Below, in pieces: positions 1 through 8,720 of a DNA stretch of 40,175 bases. A program made the translations under genes and the position numbers. A model generated the notes under the pieces. That model made no database searches and was not told the origin of the DNA. It was given only the letters and a program-made list of their open reading frames with translations. Each line of letters begins with the position of its first letter. The first letter of the stretch is position 1. The DNA comes from Lapidilactobacillus concavus DSM 17758 (lineage in GTDB: Bacteria; Bacillota; Bacilli; Lactobacillales; Lactobacillaceae), in assembly GCF_001435835.1 (NCBI RefSeq), contig NZ_AZFX01000072.1, positions 35,989-76,163 of the forward strand. Reading direction: 5' to 3'.

Positions 1-81
1 GTCGAAATCTGAGACAGCAAAGAGGTTATTTTCAGCATTCGGATATTGTTTGTAAATGTGATCCAAGTCTACTTTTACCAT
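1..81 (-). CDS. msmK: MsmK/UgpC-type sugar ABC transporter ATP-binding protein, 5' end only
   Basis: The gene starts at an ATG (79-81) and runs out of the left edge, so only about 27 residues are visible. They read MVKVDLDHIYKQYPN and then NLFAVSDFD, the typical N-terminus of the ATPase that energises several carbohydrate ABC importers in Gram-positive bacteria (MsmK/UgpC/MalK). A ribosome binding site (AGAAGGGTG) lies just upstream. The Walker motifs are outside the window. The importer at 30177-33201 has no ATPase of its own, so this shared ATPase is a natural partner; that is an inference. The name rests on the N-terminal pattern only. Confidence 0.75.
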   Translation of the reverse strand, partial: MVKVDLDHIYKQYPNAENNLFAVSDFD

Positions 82-124
82 TGATCAAAACACCCTTCTT
101 TAATTGATTACTCTATCAATATAA

Positions 125-141
125 AAGAAAACGGTTTCCAT
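125..141 (-). promoter_or_regulatory. cre/LacI-type operator-like palindrome upstream of msmK
   Basis: On the minus strand the site reads ATGGAAACCGTTTTCTT, an imperfect 17-bp palindrome centred on the second C of AAACC. It resembles CcpA/LacI-family operators, but the centre is odd-length compared with the usual cre. Similar motifs precede the glucosidase gene (27531-27547) and the sugar importer (30118-30134). Which regulator binds cannot be told from the sequence. Confidence 0.5.
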
Positions 142-345
142 GGCTAGTCAAAGTCGCACAAAAAAGAAAATACTGTTTTGTGCAGATTGCCGAAAGTGCT
201 TACAGCAAAGGTTTTCAAAACGCCAAAATTAGTCTGTAGTCCCTCTAATTTTCTCCAAGAAGTGACTCATTCAAGTAAAGTGGCAATAAAAGATCATCAA
301 CCAATTGTTCTAAACGTTTCTCGTCAACGTTTTCTTGACTAAAAA

Positions 346-429
346 CTAGGATTTTTAGTCACCGCCATCGTTGCACTACTCATTGCGCTACCTGCTTTAT
401 TGTTAACGAACCGTGCGAAGACAAACTAG
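346..429 (+). pseudogene. C-terminal remnant of a membrane protein (MFS-like)
   Basis: An open frame of 27 codons ending in TAG encodes LGFLVTAIVALLIALPALL followed by LTNRAKTN: one hydrophobic helix and a short charged tail. This looks like the last transmembrane segment of a major facilitator transporter. No start codon, ribosome binding site or upstream coding sequence in the same frame is seen between 180 and 345, so it reads as the leftover end of a deleted gene. MFS is a guess from composition; any polytopic membrane protein could end this way. Confidence 0.4.
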
Positions 430-444
430 ATTGCTTGAAAAAAA

Positions 445-478
445 GAGCAATTCACCCTTTTAACTGGGTGAATTGCTC
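445..478 (-). terminator. Rho-independent terminator of tRNA-Leu
   Basis: A perfect 13-bp stem (GAGCAATTCACCC with its complement) around an 8-nt loop. On the minus strand it is followed by a T-run (A438-A444 on the plus strand). It sits directly downstream of the tRNA gene. Confidence 0.88.
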
Positions 479-495
479 ATGTGTGATGAATCTAA

Positions 496-581
496 TGCGG
501 GCAAGAAGACTCGAACTTCCACGACCTATAACGGTCACAAGATCCTTAGTCTTGCGCGTCTACCAGTTCCGCCATGCCCGC
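496..581 (-). tRNA. tRNA-Leu (anticodon AAG)
   Basis: An 86-nt class II tRNA on the minus strand. The acceptor stem is GCGGGCA/TGCCCGC. The anticodon stem CAAGA/TCTTG encloses the loop CTAAGGA, giving anticodon AAG for CUU leucine codons. A long variable arm (GACC...GGTC), typical of tRNA-Leu, follows, then a T-arm with loop TTCGAGT. No CCA is encoded after the discriminator base. The gene stands alone with its own terminator. Confidence 0.95.
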
Positions 582-723
582 AAATAACTGCAATCACTAT
601 TATAAGTCATTTTAAAAAACTGGTCAACAGAAATTTTGAAGAGTCCCTACAAAAAGTGGCCACTCAAGCAACAAAACAAACTAAACCGATTTACCAGACA
701 TTTTGTCAAAAACCACAAAAACA

Positions 724-751
724 ACCAGATAGGTAAAATTCCCTATCTGGT
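724..751 (-). terminator. Probable terminator of prtP
   Basis: A 10-bp stem ACCAGATAGG/CCTATCTGGT with an 8-nt loop. On the minus strand it is followed by a T-rich stretch (TGTTTTTGTGGTTTT). It lies about 120 nt past the prtP stop codon. Confidence 0.65.
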
Positions 752-868
752 CGTTTTGCTGGCGTTAATTATCTTGCAGTTAACGCCGCAGTTAGTTGTA
801 TTGATGAATAGCCAATTCGCAAATTATTTCAATTCATCTTTCAATATCTTGAAGGATGGCTCAGATGG

Positions 869-3800
869 TTAATGGCTACGTTTCTTTTTGAAATGGAAAC
901 CTAAGAATCCAAACAGCCCAGTTAGGACAGCTAATCCCGCAGCCACAGCACCATTCTGGGATTGTTCATCCGTTTGTGGTAAAGCAGTCTGGTTGGACTT
1001 CGTTGTTGCTAAAGACTTTGTCGCCGATTGTGCAGGCGCTTGAACGGCTGCTGCCTTTGTTGGTGCCTGTACCGTTGCTTTAACGACAGGTTGAGCAGGC
1101 TTAGTTGACGGTACCGCCTTCTGCACAGGTTGACTCGTTGCTTTGCCATCGGATTTTGGTGTTGATGGTGTTTGAGTGGACTTACCGGATGTTGCCGGGT
1201 CGGTTGCAGGTTTCGTTGGTACAGTCTGTTCTGGTGTTGTCAATGGCACCAGCTTCTCAATCGCGTCTTGCAAATCGCTCTGCGCCGCAGCTAATTCGAC
1301 ATACGTCGCATCTGATTGAGACAGTAATTGTTCTGCGGCCTGTTCTGCACTAGCTAACGCAGCTTTAGTCTCTTCAGTATATTTGCCTTCACTCAAGGTC
1401 TGTGCTTGAACAACTAAGGCTTGTAGTGCCGCCTTAGTCTTTGCAATCAATGTCGCATCTGATCCAACAGGTGTGGTTGTTTCGGTGCCATCTGTTGGTT
1501 CCGTCGTTTCTGCAGGTTCAGCTTTTACCAGCCCATCAATTGCATCTTGCAGAGCTTTCTGAGCTTGAGCATAGTCTGCTAGCGTCGCATCAGCGTTACC
1601 TAAAACTTCTTTTGCGGCTTGTTGTGCAGCGTTCAAAGCAGCAACAGTTTCAGGCGTGTCATCGGTCGTTTCTAAGGCTTCTGATTGATCTTCGAGAGCT
1701 TGTAATGCTGCCTTAGCTTCGTCACGTGCTTCCTGCGGTTCGTAGTAAACTGTAACGACCTTCGTCGCAACATTTCCGAAGGCATCGCCAACTTCAATCG
1801 TTAAGACATTTTTGCCTTCCTTAAGCTCAACGTCATGATCAAATTGAATCGTTTGGCTTTCAGTGCCGTTAACGTCAACATCATTCCATGGAGCAACGAC
1901 TTGATTGCCATTGACATAGAGTTCGATATATTGCAGGTTATCACTGGCACTACCTGTCAAGGTATAGCTTGGATTGCTCGTATACACTGGCGCATCGGTT
2001 GGATTATCCAAATCAAGTGTTGGTGCAACTTGATCAAGTTCAAATGCAATCGTCTCCTGGAAATCATTGATATCATAGCTTGCATCATTCAAATGAATTG
2101 TGTACGGAATCATGCCAGTTTGACCAACATTGAAGGTCGCCGTGAAGTCGAGTCCATTTGCAGAACGTTCCAGTGTTTCAGCTCCAATAATCTCAAATGT
2201 CTGGTAATTGTGTTTCAAGTGTCCAGTAACGGTGATGATGCCAGTTTCTGGATCAAAGTTCTTCGTGTCTGCGTCAATATCTTGAATGCCAAATGTAATG
2301 CCATCATCGAACGTAATTGCGTTTGTTAATGGTTCTGCATCTTGGCTCGAGGTCACTGTCTGAACAGCCGAGGTTGTTTCATTGCCATCAGCGTCCGTGA
2401 CCGTAACGGTAATTTCATTGGCCCCAAAGTTAACAGGAACTTCTGCCGTGAACTGACCATTTTCAACTTTTGCTTCAACTTGGTCCGTCCTGTTCGAAAT
2501 CACAACTTTTTCGGTGTCTGCACTAACTTCACCAGTCACAGGAACTGTCTTTTCAGATGTACCGGCATTACCATTGTTGACTGTGACTTTAACTGTTGGT
2601 TGTGCAAGCTTAACAGCTGACGCCGCAGTTGAAATAGCATGTTCGTGCGCAGGATCAGAATAGAAAGTAACTTGCAAATCATAGTCAGCCGCATCCAGTG
2701 GCAAGGTCGCTGCAAAACTACGTGAATCCTCATCGTAGTCAACAGGTAACGTTTGTGTTTGGCCCGCAGCGTCCGTGTATGTTGCATAGACTTGGTGTGG
2801 GTAAGTTCCACTGAGGACGTAACTATGACTGCCATCATCGCTACTTTGAACTTCAGCGGTAGCTTCAGACAACGTTTCAGGCAATGGACCACCGTCTAAT
2901 ACTAAGCCGTAGACCGTTTCACCTGGTTTTTGAACGACTGCTGTTTCGTCAACGGAGTTTGTCGCATTATCTTCAAAATAAAGTTCTACATTGTTATCGC
3001 CAGCTGCCAAGGTTTTAGCCTGTGCTTCTGAAAGTGGCACACGAATCTTCGTATAACCGTCTTCAGTTTGACCAACTGATTCAAACGAAGCATTTTCAAC
3101 TTCGCCATTGACCACGGTGCCGGCATAATGCGTAATATCTAAGCCACTAAAATCATCTTTTGCTTCAGCAGTGAGGTAATATTGTGTGCCATCGTCACTT
3201 ATTTCTGCACTAAAGTCTATATTGCGAACTTCAGGGGCAACCGAGTCTAGCTTAACTTTAGTTTCAACTGTTTGACGATCAGCTTCCGTACCGCCGACTG
3301 GAATACCAGAAACGCGATACGTATATTGACCATCAGGAGCCGTCTTGTACTCGCCAGTTGCTTGATCATAGTATTGACCATCCCAACCCGCAAGTTCACT
3401 GAACTGCCATTTGGCTGCTTGTGGATAATAGTAAGCCTTTGTCATATCGCGTTCTTTGGAAGTCGTTGCGATCAGATTACCATCCGCGTCAAAGATTTCA
3501 GTCTGAACATCCATGGCATTACGGAAGGTGTAATACTCACCACTGAAGGACGTCCGGTTAGCATCTTCTGAAGATGAAAAGGCGATTGCATCAGGATCAA
3601 ACGCTTGAGCATCCGGTGAATAGCCCATCGGTGCCTTGTCGCTACCTTTGAGTTGTGAGTAACCTGTATAAGCATTCACCACGTCATCAAAAATCGGCAA
3701 TTCATTCCAGTTACCATAGAAGCCCATGTATGGCATGTTCAAACTCGAACCATCGTTGGCCTCGAAGTTTAGAAAACCTTCGACGTATTGATATTCATCG

Positions 3801-6256
3801 AAACTCTCGGGCAAGTTGATCGTAAAGGTCGCCTTTGTAGATGCACCAGCGGGAACAACCACTTCATCGGCAGCAGGATCTACTGAAGCTCCTTCAATGG
3901 CACGATCATAGAGTACACTACCGTTTGAATTATCCGTTGCAGATGTATAAACAGCATCTGTGTCTTCGTTTTTAACTAAATGATAGGTTAAATCCTTCGA
4001 CGTCCGGTTAGTGAAGGTCAACGTGAACGACTTCTGTTTCGTATCGAATGAACGTAATTCAACAGCAGGATAACCATTATCGGAAACGACCGTCGATGGA
4101 TTCTTATCGAGTGCATCAATTGCGGCATTCACATCCAATAAGCCAGCACCCTGACGACGAGGTGACACAATACCATTATCATAAGTACTATCATTGATTG
4201 GCTTAGACGTATTCATCTGGATCGTCTTCAGTAAGTCAGTCAACTGTGTCCCACTTAAGCCTTGATACAAGACACGATAAGGATTATCGACATTATTTGT
4301 TGCTTGCTTCAACAAGGCTTGGGCGCCAGAAACAAAAGGCGCAGCCATCGATGTACCCGACATGTTCATGTAACTGTCGTTATTTTGTGTCGACCAAATG
4401 TTACCACCAGGTGCCGTGATATCTGGCTTGAACGACAAGTCAGGAGTTGGGCCATATGAGGTGAACGTCGACATTTTATCTGTGACGTAATTGTAATTAG
4501 TAACTTGCTTCGTTCCAAAATCATATGTGAATTTTGATTCTGGATGTTGCTCAACGTATTGAAGTAATTGATTACCAGCAGCACGTGAGAGTCCGAATGT
4601 TGAGAGGCTGTTATCTAAGGTAATCGAAACCAGTGGATTCCCGCTGCCGAACGATGCATTATCAACGATAATCAATCCAACAGCACCGGCAGCTGCCGCA
4701 TTTGCTTGTTTTTCAGTGAAGTTCAAGTTACCACGACGAACGATTGCGATTTTGCCCTTAACGTCATCGGTGAAATCTTCAGGATAGCCATAGCCTAATT
4801 GGCAAGTTTCATCGTGGGTCTCATCGATATCGCCATGACCTTCAGCATCTGGATTAGCACTCTTAACGATCGCAAATTGTGTATTGTTGAAGACATCTGT
4901 GTTAGCTTCTTCAGAGAGTTGGATCTGTTGCGTTGGAAGGACATTGGCTGTGCCGTCATTGATGGCAACTGTCATGTCGGTTGTCTTGGTGTTCTCGCCT
5001 GAAGCAACCGTCACTGCACTTCTTGTGGTTCCCGGTGTCCCTACGGTTGCTGAATCACTGATACTGGTATCACCACCGAAGTGATCGACATTGGTTCCAT
5101 CTTCTAATGAGTTAGTTGTTCCAGCATTCCCTGCCGAAATAACTGCAGCAGTACCAGCCTCAGTTGCGTTTTGAACCGCAGCGACTTCTGGATCTTCCGT
5201 ACTCTGAAAACCAGCCGATGAACCTAAAGACATATTCAGAACATCTGCGCCGATTTTAGCTGAATCTTCAATTGCCGCAACAACAGTTGAAGTACCCGTT
5301 GTAGCAGAAGAATCTGAGTTCGTGAAGACCTTCATTGCCAACAATTGTGCTTCTGGTGCAACACCGACTGCCGATGTCACTGGGTTGTCGCCCGTTCCAT
5401 TGGCGCCGATAATACCGGCAACGTGCATCCCGTGTTGTTCAGTTGGATCATCGTCGTAAACAAACTCACTATTACCATCTGCATAGTTATAACCGTAAGG
5501 GACCTTAGCCGTGAAATACTTACCATGTCCAACTTCATCAATGAAATCATTGACATCATCAGGTGTTAATTTGACATTCGTCTCATCACTCAACCGCATG
5601 TCTTTATGGGTCACATCGATACCCGTATCGATGACGGAGACAACCGTTTTTTCACCCTTGTACTTGTAGTTTGACCAAACAGTTTGAACATTGGCCATGC
5701 TGTCAGCGTTTGCTTCTGCTGGGAAAAACACATTATCCAAAGTGACAGATTTAACGCCCTGAATACGTCGAATCTTCTCAATGTCCTTAACTTTAACTTT
5801 GGTTGAAAATCCATTGACCACATAGCCGTAACTATCACTAATACCTTGGTTGGTAATTGCTTCGACTTGTTGCTTAACTGAAACTTGACTCGCAATCACT
5901 TTATCAGATTCGTTCTCGATTTCGGCCGTACTGGAATAATCCTTAACCAGTGAACCGTTTTGAGATGCAGGTTGTGAACTCAATTGAACGACCACGTCAA
6001 CATAGGCATCGCTGACCTGCGCCGGATTCATCTTTTCAAAATCGACACCCTTTGCGGCAAACTGTGCTGCAATTGCTTTTTTGGTGCTGACCGTCGTTAC
6101 GGCTTCAGCGGCTTCCTTCGCCGAAGCAGTGCTTAACTTCGTCTGACTATCGACTTCTGCCTTAACTTTCTGCTCAAAGAACGGCGAAACGACAGCGCCC
6201 CCCAGAACTGCCGTGCTCGCTAAAAGTACAGATAAGGACTTGCTAGATTTTTTCAT
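869..6256 (-). CDS. prtP: Cell-envelope serine proteinase, lactocepin (PrtP-like subtilase)
   Basis: Cell-wall-anchored S8 protease that cleaves external protein (in dairy relatives, casein) to peptides for uptake. Signal peptide at about 1-33, then a propeptide. The subtilase triad is visible: Asp210 (VIDTGID), His275 (HGMHVAG, with the Met seen in PrtP) and Ser636 (SGTSMAAP), with oxyanion Asn377. A PA-type insert lies at about 480-575. Long A/B-type beta-rich domains follow, then two helical FIVAR-like repeats, a Pro/Thr/Lys-rich wall spacer, and an LPQTD sorting signal at 1759-1763 with hydrophobic segment and KKKR tail. Length (1795) matches lactocepins. GGAGG lies 7 nt before the ATG. 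The divergent prtM-type foldase strongly supports the call; exact substrate specificity is unknown. Confidence 0.93.
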   Translation of the reverse strand: MKKSSKSLSVLLASTAVLGGAVVSPFFEQKVKAEVDSQTKLSTASAKEAAEAVTTVSTKKAIAAQFAAKGVDFEKMNPAQVSDAYVDVVVQLSSQPASQNGSLVKDYSSTAEIENESDKVIASQVSVKQQVEAITNQGISDSYGYVVNGFSTKVKVKDIEKIRRIQGVKSVTLDNVFFPAEANADSMANVQTVWSNYKYKGEKTVVSVIDTGIDVTHKDMRLSDETNVKLTPDDVNDFIDEVGHGKYFTAKVPYGYNYADGNSEFVYDDDPTEQHGMHVAGIIGANGTGDNPVTSAVGVAPEAQLLAMKVFTNSDSSATTGTSTVVAAIEDSAKIGADVLNMSLGSSAGFQSTEDPEVAAVQNATEAGTAAVISAGNAGTTNSLEDGTNVDHFGGDTSISDSATVGTPGTTRSAVTVASGENTKTTDMTVAINDGTANVLPTQQIQLSEEANTDVFNNTQFAIVKSANPDAEGHGDIDETHDETCQLGYGYPEDFTDDVKGKIAIVRRGNLNFTEKQANAAAAGAVGLIIVDNASFGSGNPLVSITLDNSLSTFGLSRAAGNQLLQYVEQHPESKFTYDFGTKQVTNYNYVTDKMSTFTSYGPTPDLSFKPDITAPGGNIWSTQNNDSYMNMSGTSMAAPFVSGAQALLKQATNNVDNPYRVLYQGLSGTQLTDLLKTIQMNTSKPINDSTYDNGIVSPRRQGAGLLDVNAAIDALDKNPSTVVSDNGYPAVELRSFDTKQKSFTLTFTNRTSKDLTYHLVKNEDTDAVYTSATDNSNGSVLYDRAIEGASVDPAADEVVVPAGASTKATFTINLPESFDEYQYVEGFLNFEANDGSSLNMPYMGFYGNWNELPIFDDVVNAYTGYSQLKGSDKAPMGYSPDAQAFDPDAIAFSSSEDANRTSFSGEYYTFRNAMDVQTEIFDADGNLIATTSKERDMTKAYYYPQAAKWQFSELAGWDGQYYDQATGEYKTAPDGQYTYRVSGIPVGGTEADRQTVETKVKLDSVAPEVRNIDFSAEISDDGTQYYLTAEAKDDFSGLDITHYAGTVVNGEVENASFESVGQTEDGYTKIRVPLSEAQAKTLAAGDNNVELYFEDNATNSVDETAVVQKPGETVYGLVLDGGPLPETLSEATAEVQSSDDGSHSYVLSGTYPHQVYATYTDAAGQTQTLPVDYDEDSRSFAATLPLDAADYDLQVTFYSDPAHEHAISTAASAVKLAQPTVKVTVNNGNAGTSEKTVPVTGEVSADTEKVVISNRTDQVEAKVENGQFTAEVPVNFGANEITVTVTDADGNETTSAVQTVTSSQDAEPLTNAITFDDGITFGIQDIDADTKNFDPETGIITVTGHLKHNYQTFEIIGAETLERSANGLDFTATFNVGQTGMIPYTIHLNDASYDINDFQETIAFELDQVAPTLDLDNPTDAPVYTSNPSYTLTGSASDNLQYIELYVNGNQVVAPWNDVDVNGTESQTIQFDHDVELKEGKNVLTIEVGDAFGNVATKVVTVYYEPQEARDEAKAALQALEDQSEALETTDDTPETVAALNAAQQAAKEVLGNADATLADYAQAQKALQDAIDGLVKAEPAETTEPTDGTETTTPVGSDATLIAKTKAALQALVVQAQTLSEGKYTEETKAALASAEQAAEQLLSQSDATYVELAAAQSDLQDAIEKLVPLTTPEQTVPTKPATDPATSGKSTQTPSTPKSDGKATSQPVQKAVPSTKPAQPVVKATVQAPTKAAAVQAPAQSATKSLATTKSNQTALPQTDEQSQNGAVAAGLAVLTGLFGFLGFHFKKKRSH

Positions 6257-6309
6257 TCACTTTCCTCCAAATGCCCTAAAATGCGTTGCATAAAAATGTG
6301 ATAAGGAAA

Positions 6310-6337
6310 ATTATATTACAAACAATTAAATTTACAA
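6310..6337 (-). promoter_or_regulatory. prtP promoter
   Basis: On the minus strand a perfect -10 TATAAT (6310-6315) lies 16 nt from a -35-like TTGTAA (6332-6337). The predicted start leaves a leader of roughly 45 nt before the prtP ATG. Confidence 0.7.
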
Positions 6338-6346
6338 CTGTTTTTT

Positions 6347-6384
6347 AATAAAAAGCATTTTTATTTTAATTGATCAAATTAAAA
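6347..6384. promoter_or_regulatory. Two abutting AT-rich palindromes upstream of the prtP -35
   Basis: AATAAAAA-gca-TTTTTATT (6347-6365) overlaps by two bases TTTTAATT-gatca-AATTAAAA (6364-6384). Both lie immediately upstream of the prtP -35 in the prtP/prtM intergenic region. In lactococci the corresponding divergent region responds to peptide supply. These palindromes are candidate operators or a bent UP element; neither matches the CodY box well. Confidence 0.4.
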
Positions 6385-6488
6385 ATCAAGACTCTGTTCG
6401 ACATTTTTCGCTGACATACCAACGCTTGCGAGATAATCAAATTCTCACTTTTAGCTAACTATAATGAGCATTAGATTATCATTTCCCC

Positions 6489-6517
6489 TTGTGTTTTCGC
6501 TGCTCAACGGGTAAAAT
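6489..6517 (+). promoter_or_regulatory. prtM promoter
   Basis: TTGTGT (6489-6494), a 17-nt spacer and TAAAAT (6512-6517), 44 nt before the prtM start codon. Confidence 0.7.
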
Positions 6518-6561
6518 AGCCAGAATAATATGTTTTTAGAGGCACGAGCAAGGAGATAAAA

Positions 6562-7476
6562 ATGGCAAAAACTACTCATAAATTCACAAAAATAATTGGT
6601 ATCGCAATAATCAGCACCGCATTTCTAACGGGGTGTGGCCAAACTTCCAGCAAGGGCAGCACAGACAGCCAGAAAGTCGTGGCAAAATATGACGGTGGTC
6701 AGATTACCGAAGAAAACCTATACCATGAACTCAAAGGTTCGCCAACGAGTCGAACAATTCTCGCGAACTTACTCATTTACAAAGCTTTTCAACACGCTTA
6801 CGGCACCAAAGTGAGCCATGCTGCCGTTGAGAAGGAATACCAAACTTATGTCAAAAAATATGGTGATAGTTTTGACGATTTCCTCGCACAGAATAATTTC
6901 ACCAAGACAACTTTTAGACGTAATCTAAGATTGAACTTATTATCTGCCGTTGCGCTGAAAAGTCTTAAAAAAGTCTCGACCAGCGACTTACAGACCGCTT
7001 GGAAAACTTATCGCCCGACAATAACCGTCCAACATATCCAAACGACTAGTGAAGCAACTGCTAAAAAAATTGTGACCGAATTGGATGCTGGTAAAGATTT
7101 CGCAGATCTGGCTGCCGAATATTCTGTCGACACTGCGACTAAAGATCAGGGTGGCAAGCTCAAACTCGCATCCACTGACACAGCCTATGATTCGACCTTC
7201 AAAGATGCCGCATTTAAGCTCAAAAAAGGAACGTACACCAAAACACCCGTCAAGGTGACCGAAGGCTACGAAATTATTAAATTGCTCAGTGATCCTGGTA
7301 AAGGTTCCTTCAAGCAACACCAAGCCGAACTCAAATCAGATATTTATGCAAACTGGCAACGAAATTCCGGCGTCATGAGCGCAGTTGTTAAACGCGTCCT
7401 GAAAGATGAGCAAGTTAAAATCGAAGATAAAGACTTGAAGTCAGCATTAGCAGCTTACCAAGACACTGCCTCATAG
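6562..7476 (+). CDS. prtM: Protease maturation foldase lipoprotein (PrtM/PrsA family)
   Basis: Extracytoplasmic, lipid-anchored peptidyl-prolyl isomerase needed to fold secreted proteases; in lactococci PrtM activates PrtP. The 304 residues begin with a type II signal peptide whose lipobox LTGCG places the lipidated cysteine at residue 25. A SurA-like N-terminal helical region follows, then a parvulin core at about 140-235 (TVQHIQTTSEATAKKIV, then the DFADLAAEYSVD and GGKLKL motifs). AAGGAG lies 6 nt before the ATG. The gene is divergent from prtP across 305 bp, the same arrangement as lactococcal prtM/prtP, which is why PrtM is preferred over a general PrsA. A housekeeping PrsA role cannot be excluded. 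Confidence 0.88.
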   Translation: MAKTTHKFTKIIGIAIISTAFLTGCGQTSSKGSTDSQKVVAKYDGGQITEENLYHELKGSPTSRTILANLLIYKAFQHAYGTKVSHAAVEKEYQTYVKKYGDSFDDFLAQNNFTKTTFRRNLRLNLLSAVALKSLKKVSTSDLQTAWKTYRPTITVQHIQTTSEATAKKIVTELDAGKDFADLAAEYSVDTATKDQGGKLKLASTDTAYDSTFKDAAFKLKKGTYTKTPVKVTEGYEIIKLLSDPGKGSFKQHQAELKSDIYANWQRNSGVMSAVVKRVLKDEQVKIEDKDLKSALAAYQDTAS

Positions 7477-7543
7477 AAATCTCGTTTTACCAGCATGACG
7501 ACTAGAACCAACCCCTCGACAATATAAATAATCTTTTCGCAAG

Positions 7544-7595
7544 AGCCATCAAGTGCTGTCTGTCCTCATGGGCGATTACCACTTGACGGCTTTTT
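7544..7595 (+). terminator. Terminator of prtM
   Basis: A 12-bp stem AGCCATCAAGTG/CACTTGACGGCT (one G-U pair) with a 24-nt loop, then TTTTT. It lies 67 nt after the prtM stop. Between it and the next terminator nothing else is seen. Confidence 0.75.
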
Positions 7596-7665
7596 GTGTC
7601 GTTATTAGTGACTGCAATCGTTAAAGTCGTTTGTTGATCTAAAAGTCAAAAGCTCAAAACAAAAA

Positions 7666-7696
7666 AATCACTCAGCCACAACCTGACTGAGTGATT
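7666..7696 (-). terminator. Terminator of the tex-sprT-acetyltransferase operon
   Basis: A perfect 10-bp stem AATCACTCAG/CTGAGTGATT with an 11-nt loop. On the minus strand it runs into a T7 tract (A7661-A7667). Confidence 0.85.
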
Positions 7697-7710
7697 AGAT
7701 CTCAATGCTT

Positions 7711-8265
7711 TTAAAAATTATTGTCTCGATAATAGGCCGCCCGTGTTTTCGCAAATTGAATCATGACGGTTTGTTCACCTTTACCATTCGGTTCCGTCAA
7801 CTGACGAATTTGTTGGTAATGGTTCTTTTTGATTAGACCTTGCGACGGTATGTTTGTTGCACCGGTGTAAATATTAAGTTGAGCTAAGCCAAGATCCTTG
7901 AAGGCATAATGTTCGGCAGCCACAAGCGCCTCACTCATGACACCTTGGCGTTGAAAATCAGGCAGGACCGAATAGCCAAACTCTGCCTCTGTACGCGCGG
8001 GATCAAAATCCCAAAGATTAATCACCCCAACACACCGATTTTGTTGATCGTAAATGAACCAGAATTCTGACTGATTTTCTTGAGTATTTCTCAGTAGACG
8101 TTGCAACAATTTTTTCGATTCCTCGTGCGTAGTAAAGGGTTCAATACCTTCGACCTCGGCGATTTCCGGATTGCTTCTAATTTTGAATAGATCCTGAATT
8201 GCCTGTTCTGATGGCACTTCACTTGGTATGATCAATCGATAACGTTTAGTTGTTAATGACTTCAT
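7711..8265 (-). CDS. GNAT family N-acetyltransferase (RimJ/RimL-like)
   Basis: Acetyl-CoA dependent N-acetyltransferase of the RimJ/RimL type. The 184 residues show the fold's typical elements: LTTKRYRLIIPSEVPSE at the N-terminus, then FWFIYDQQNRCVGVINLWDF, EFGYSVLPDFQRQGVMSEAL (the acetyl-CoA binding loop with RQGVM in place of the usual RGKG) and a late LNIYTGATNIPSQGLIKKNH segment, where Asn and the I-x-S-x-G-L-I-K-K motif are typical. The ATG at 8265 is chosen over an earlier in-frame start because GGAGAAGG precedes it and it overlaps the sprT stop by four bases. Last gene of the operon; substrate unknown. Confidence 0.82.
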   Translation of the reverse strand: MKSLTTKRYRLIIPSEVPSEQAIQDLFKIRSNPEIAEVEGIEPFTTHEESKKLLQRLLRNTQENQSEFWFIYDQQNRCVGVINLWDFDPARTEAEFGYSVLPDFQRQGVMSEALVAAEHYAFKDLGLAQLNIYTGATNIPSQGLIKKNHYQQIRQLTEPNGKGEQTVMIQFAKTRAAYYRDNNF

Positions 8266-8720
8266 CCGCGAGCCTTCTCCTCTGCAATTAACGTTAACTT
8301 TCCATGACAATGGCCGCAGCCATAGCGACGAACATTAATTTGACGTTGACGGTAATAATCTAAATGACACCTCGTGCACTGATAATGATAACGCGCCGTT
8401 TGCGAGGCTAATCGTGGGGCATACCGCGAGCCGCCAACCCGCAACAGTAATTGTTTGAATTCATGTGTCCGATGCTGGTAAGGCAAGTGTTGCATGGCAA
8501 GATGATAATGACACAGTTCATGCTTAATTATGCCCACAAACTCTTCTAAAGGTAACTCAGCAGCCATGTGTGGATTAAAATCCAGATGATGATCGTTCAA
8601 ATGATAGCGTCCACCCGTCGTGAGCAAACGTGAGTTGAATTGAGCACGATGTAGGAAGGGCCGATGAAAATCACGCAAAGAAACTTTTTCAACTAAGGCC
8701 TGAAGTTCCTGATTAGTCAT
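8262..8720 (-). CDS. sprT: SprT-like zinc metallopeptidase-family protein
   Basis: The 152-residue protein carries HELCHYHL, the HExxH-type zinc site of the SprT/Spartan family, and a C-terminal zinc ribbon (CTRC ... CGHC). SprT-like proteins resemble DNA-protein crosslink proteases, but the role of the Firmicutes versions is not settled. The ATG at 8718-8720 is preferred over an upstream in-frame start because the N-terminus MTNQELQALVEKVS matches the family; it overlaps the 3' end of tex by 8 nt, indicating translational coupling. No clear ribosome binding site is seen. Confidence 0.85.
   Translation of the reverse strand: MTNQELQALVEKVSLRDFHRPFLHRAQFNSRLLTTGGRYHLNDHHLDFNPHMAAELPLEEFVGIIKHELCHYHLAMQHLPYQHRTHEFKQLLLRVGGSRYAPRLASQTARYHYQCTRCHLDYYRQRQINVRRYGCGHCHGKLTLIAEEKARG

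Noticed and set aside
473-872. Two plus-strand open frames over the tRNA and prtP terminator
   Set aside because: One crosses the tRNA-Leu gene and both lack credible start regions or recognisable products.
1105-5895. Many open frames on both strands inside the protease gene
   Set aside because: They lie in other frames of a clearly coding 1795-residue gene, with odd Cys/Arg/His-rich products and no ribosome binding sites.
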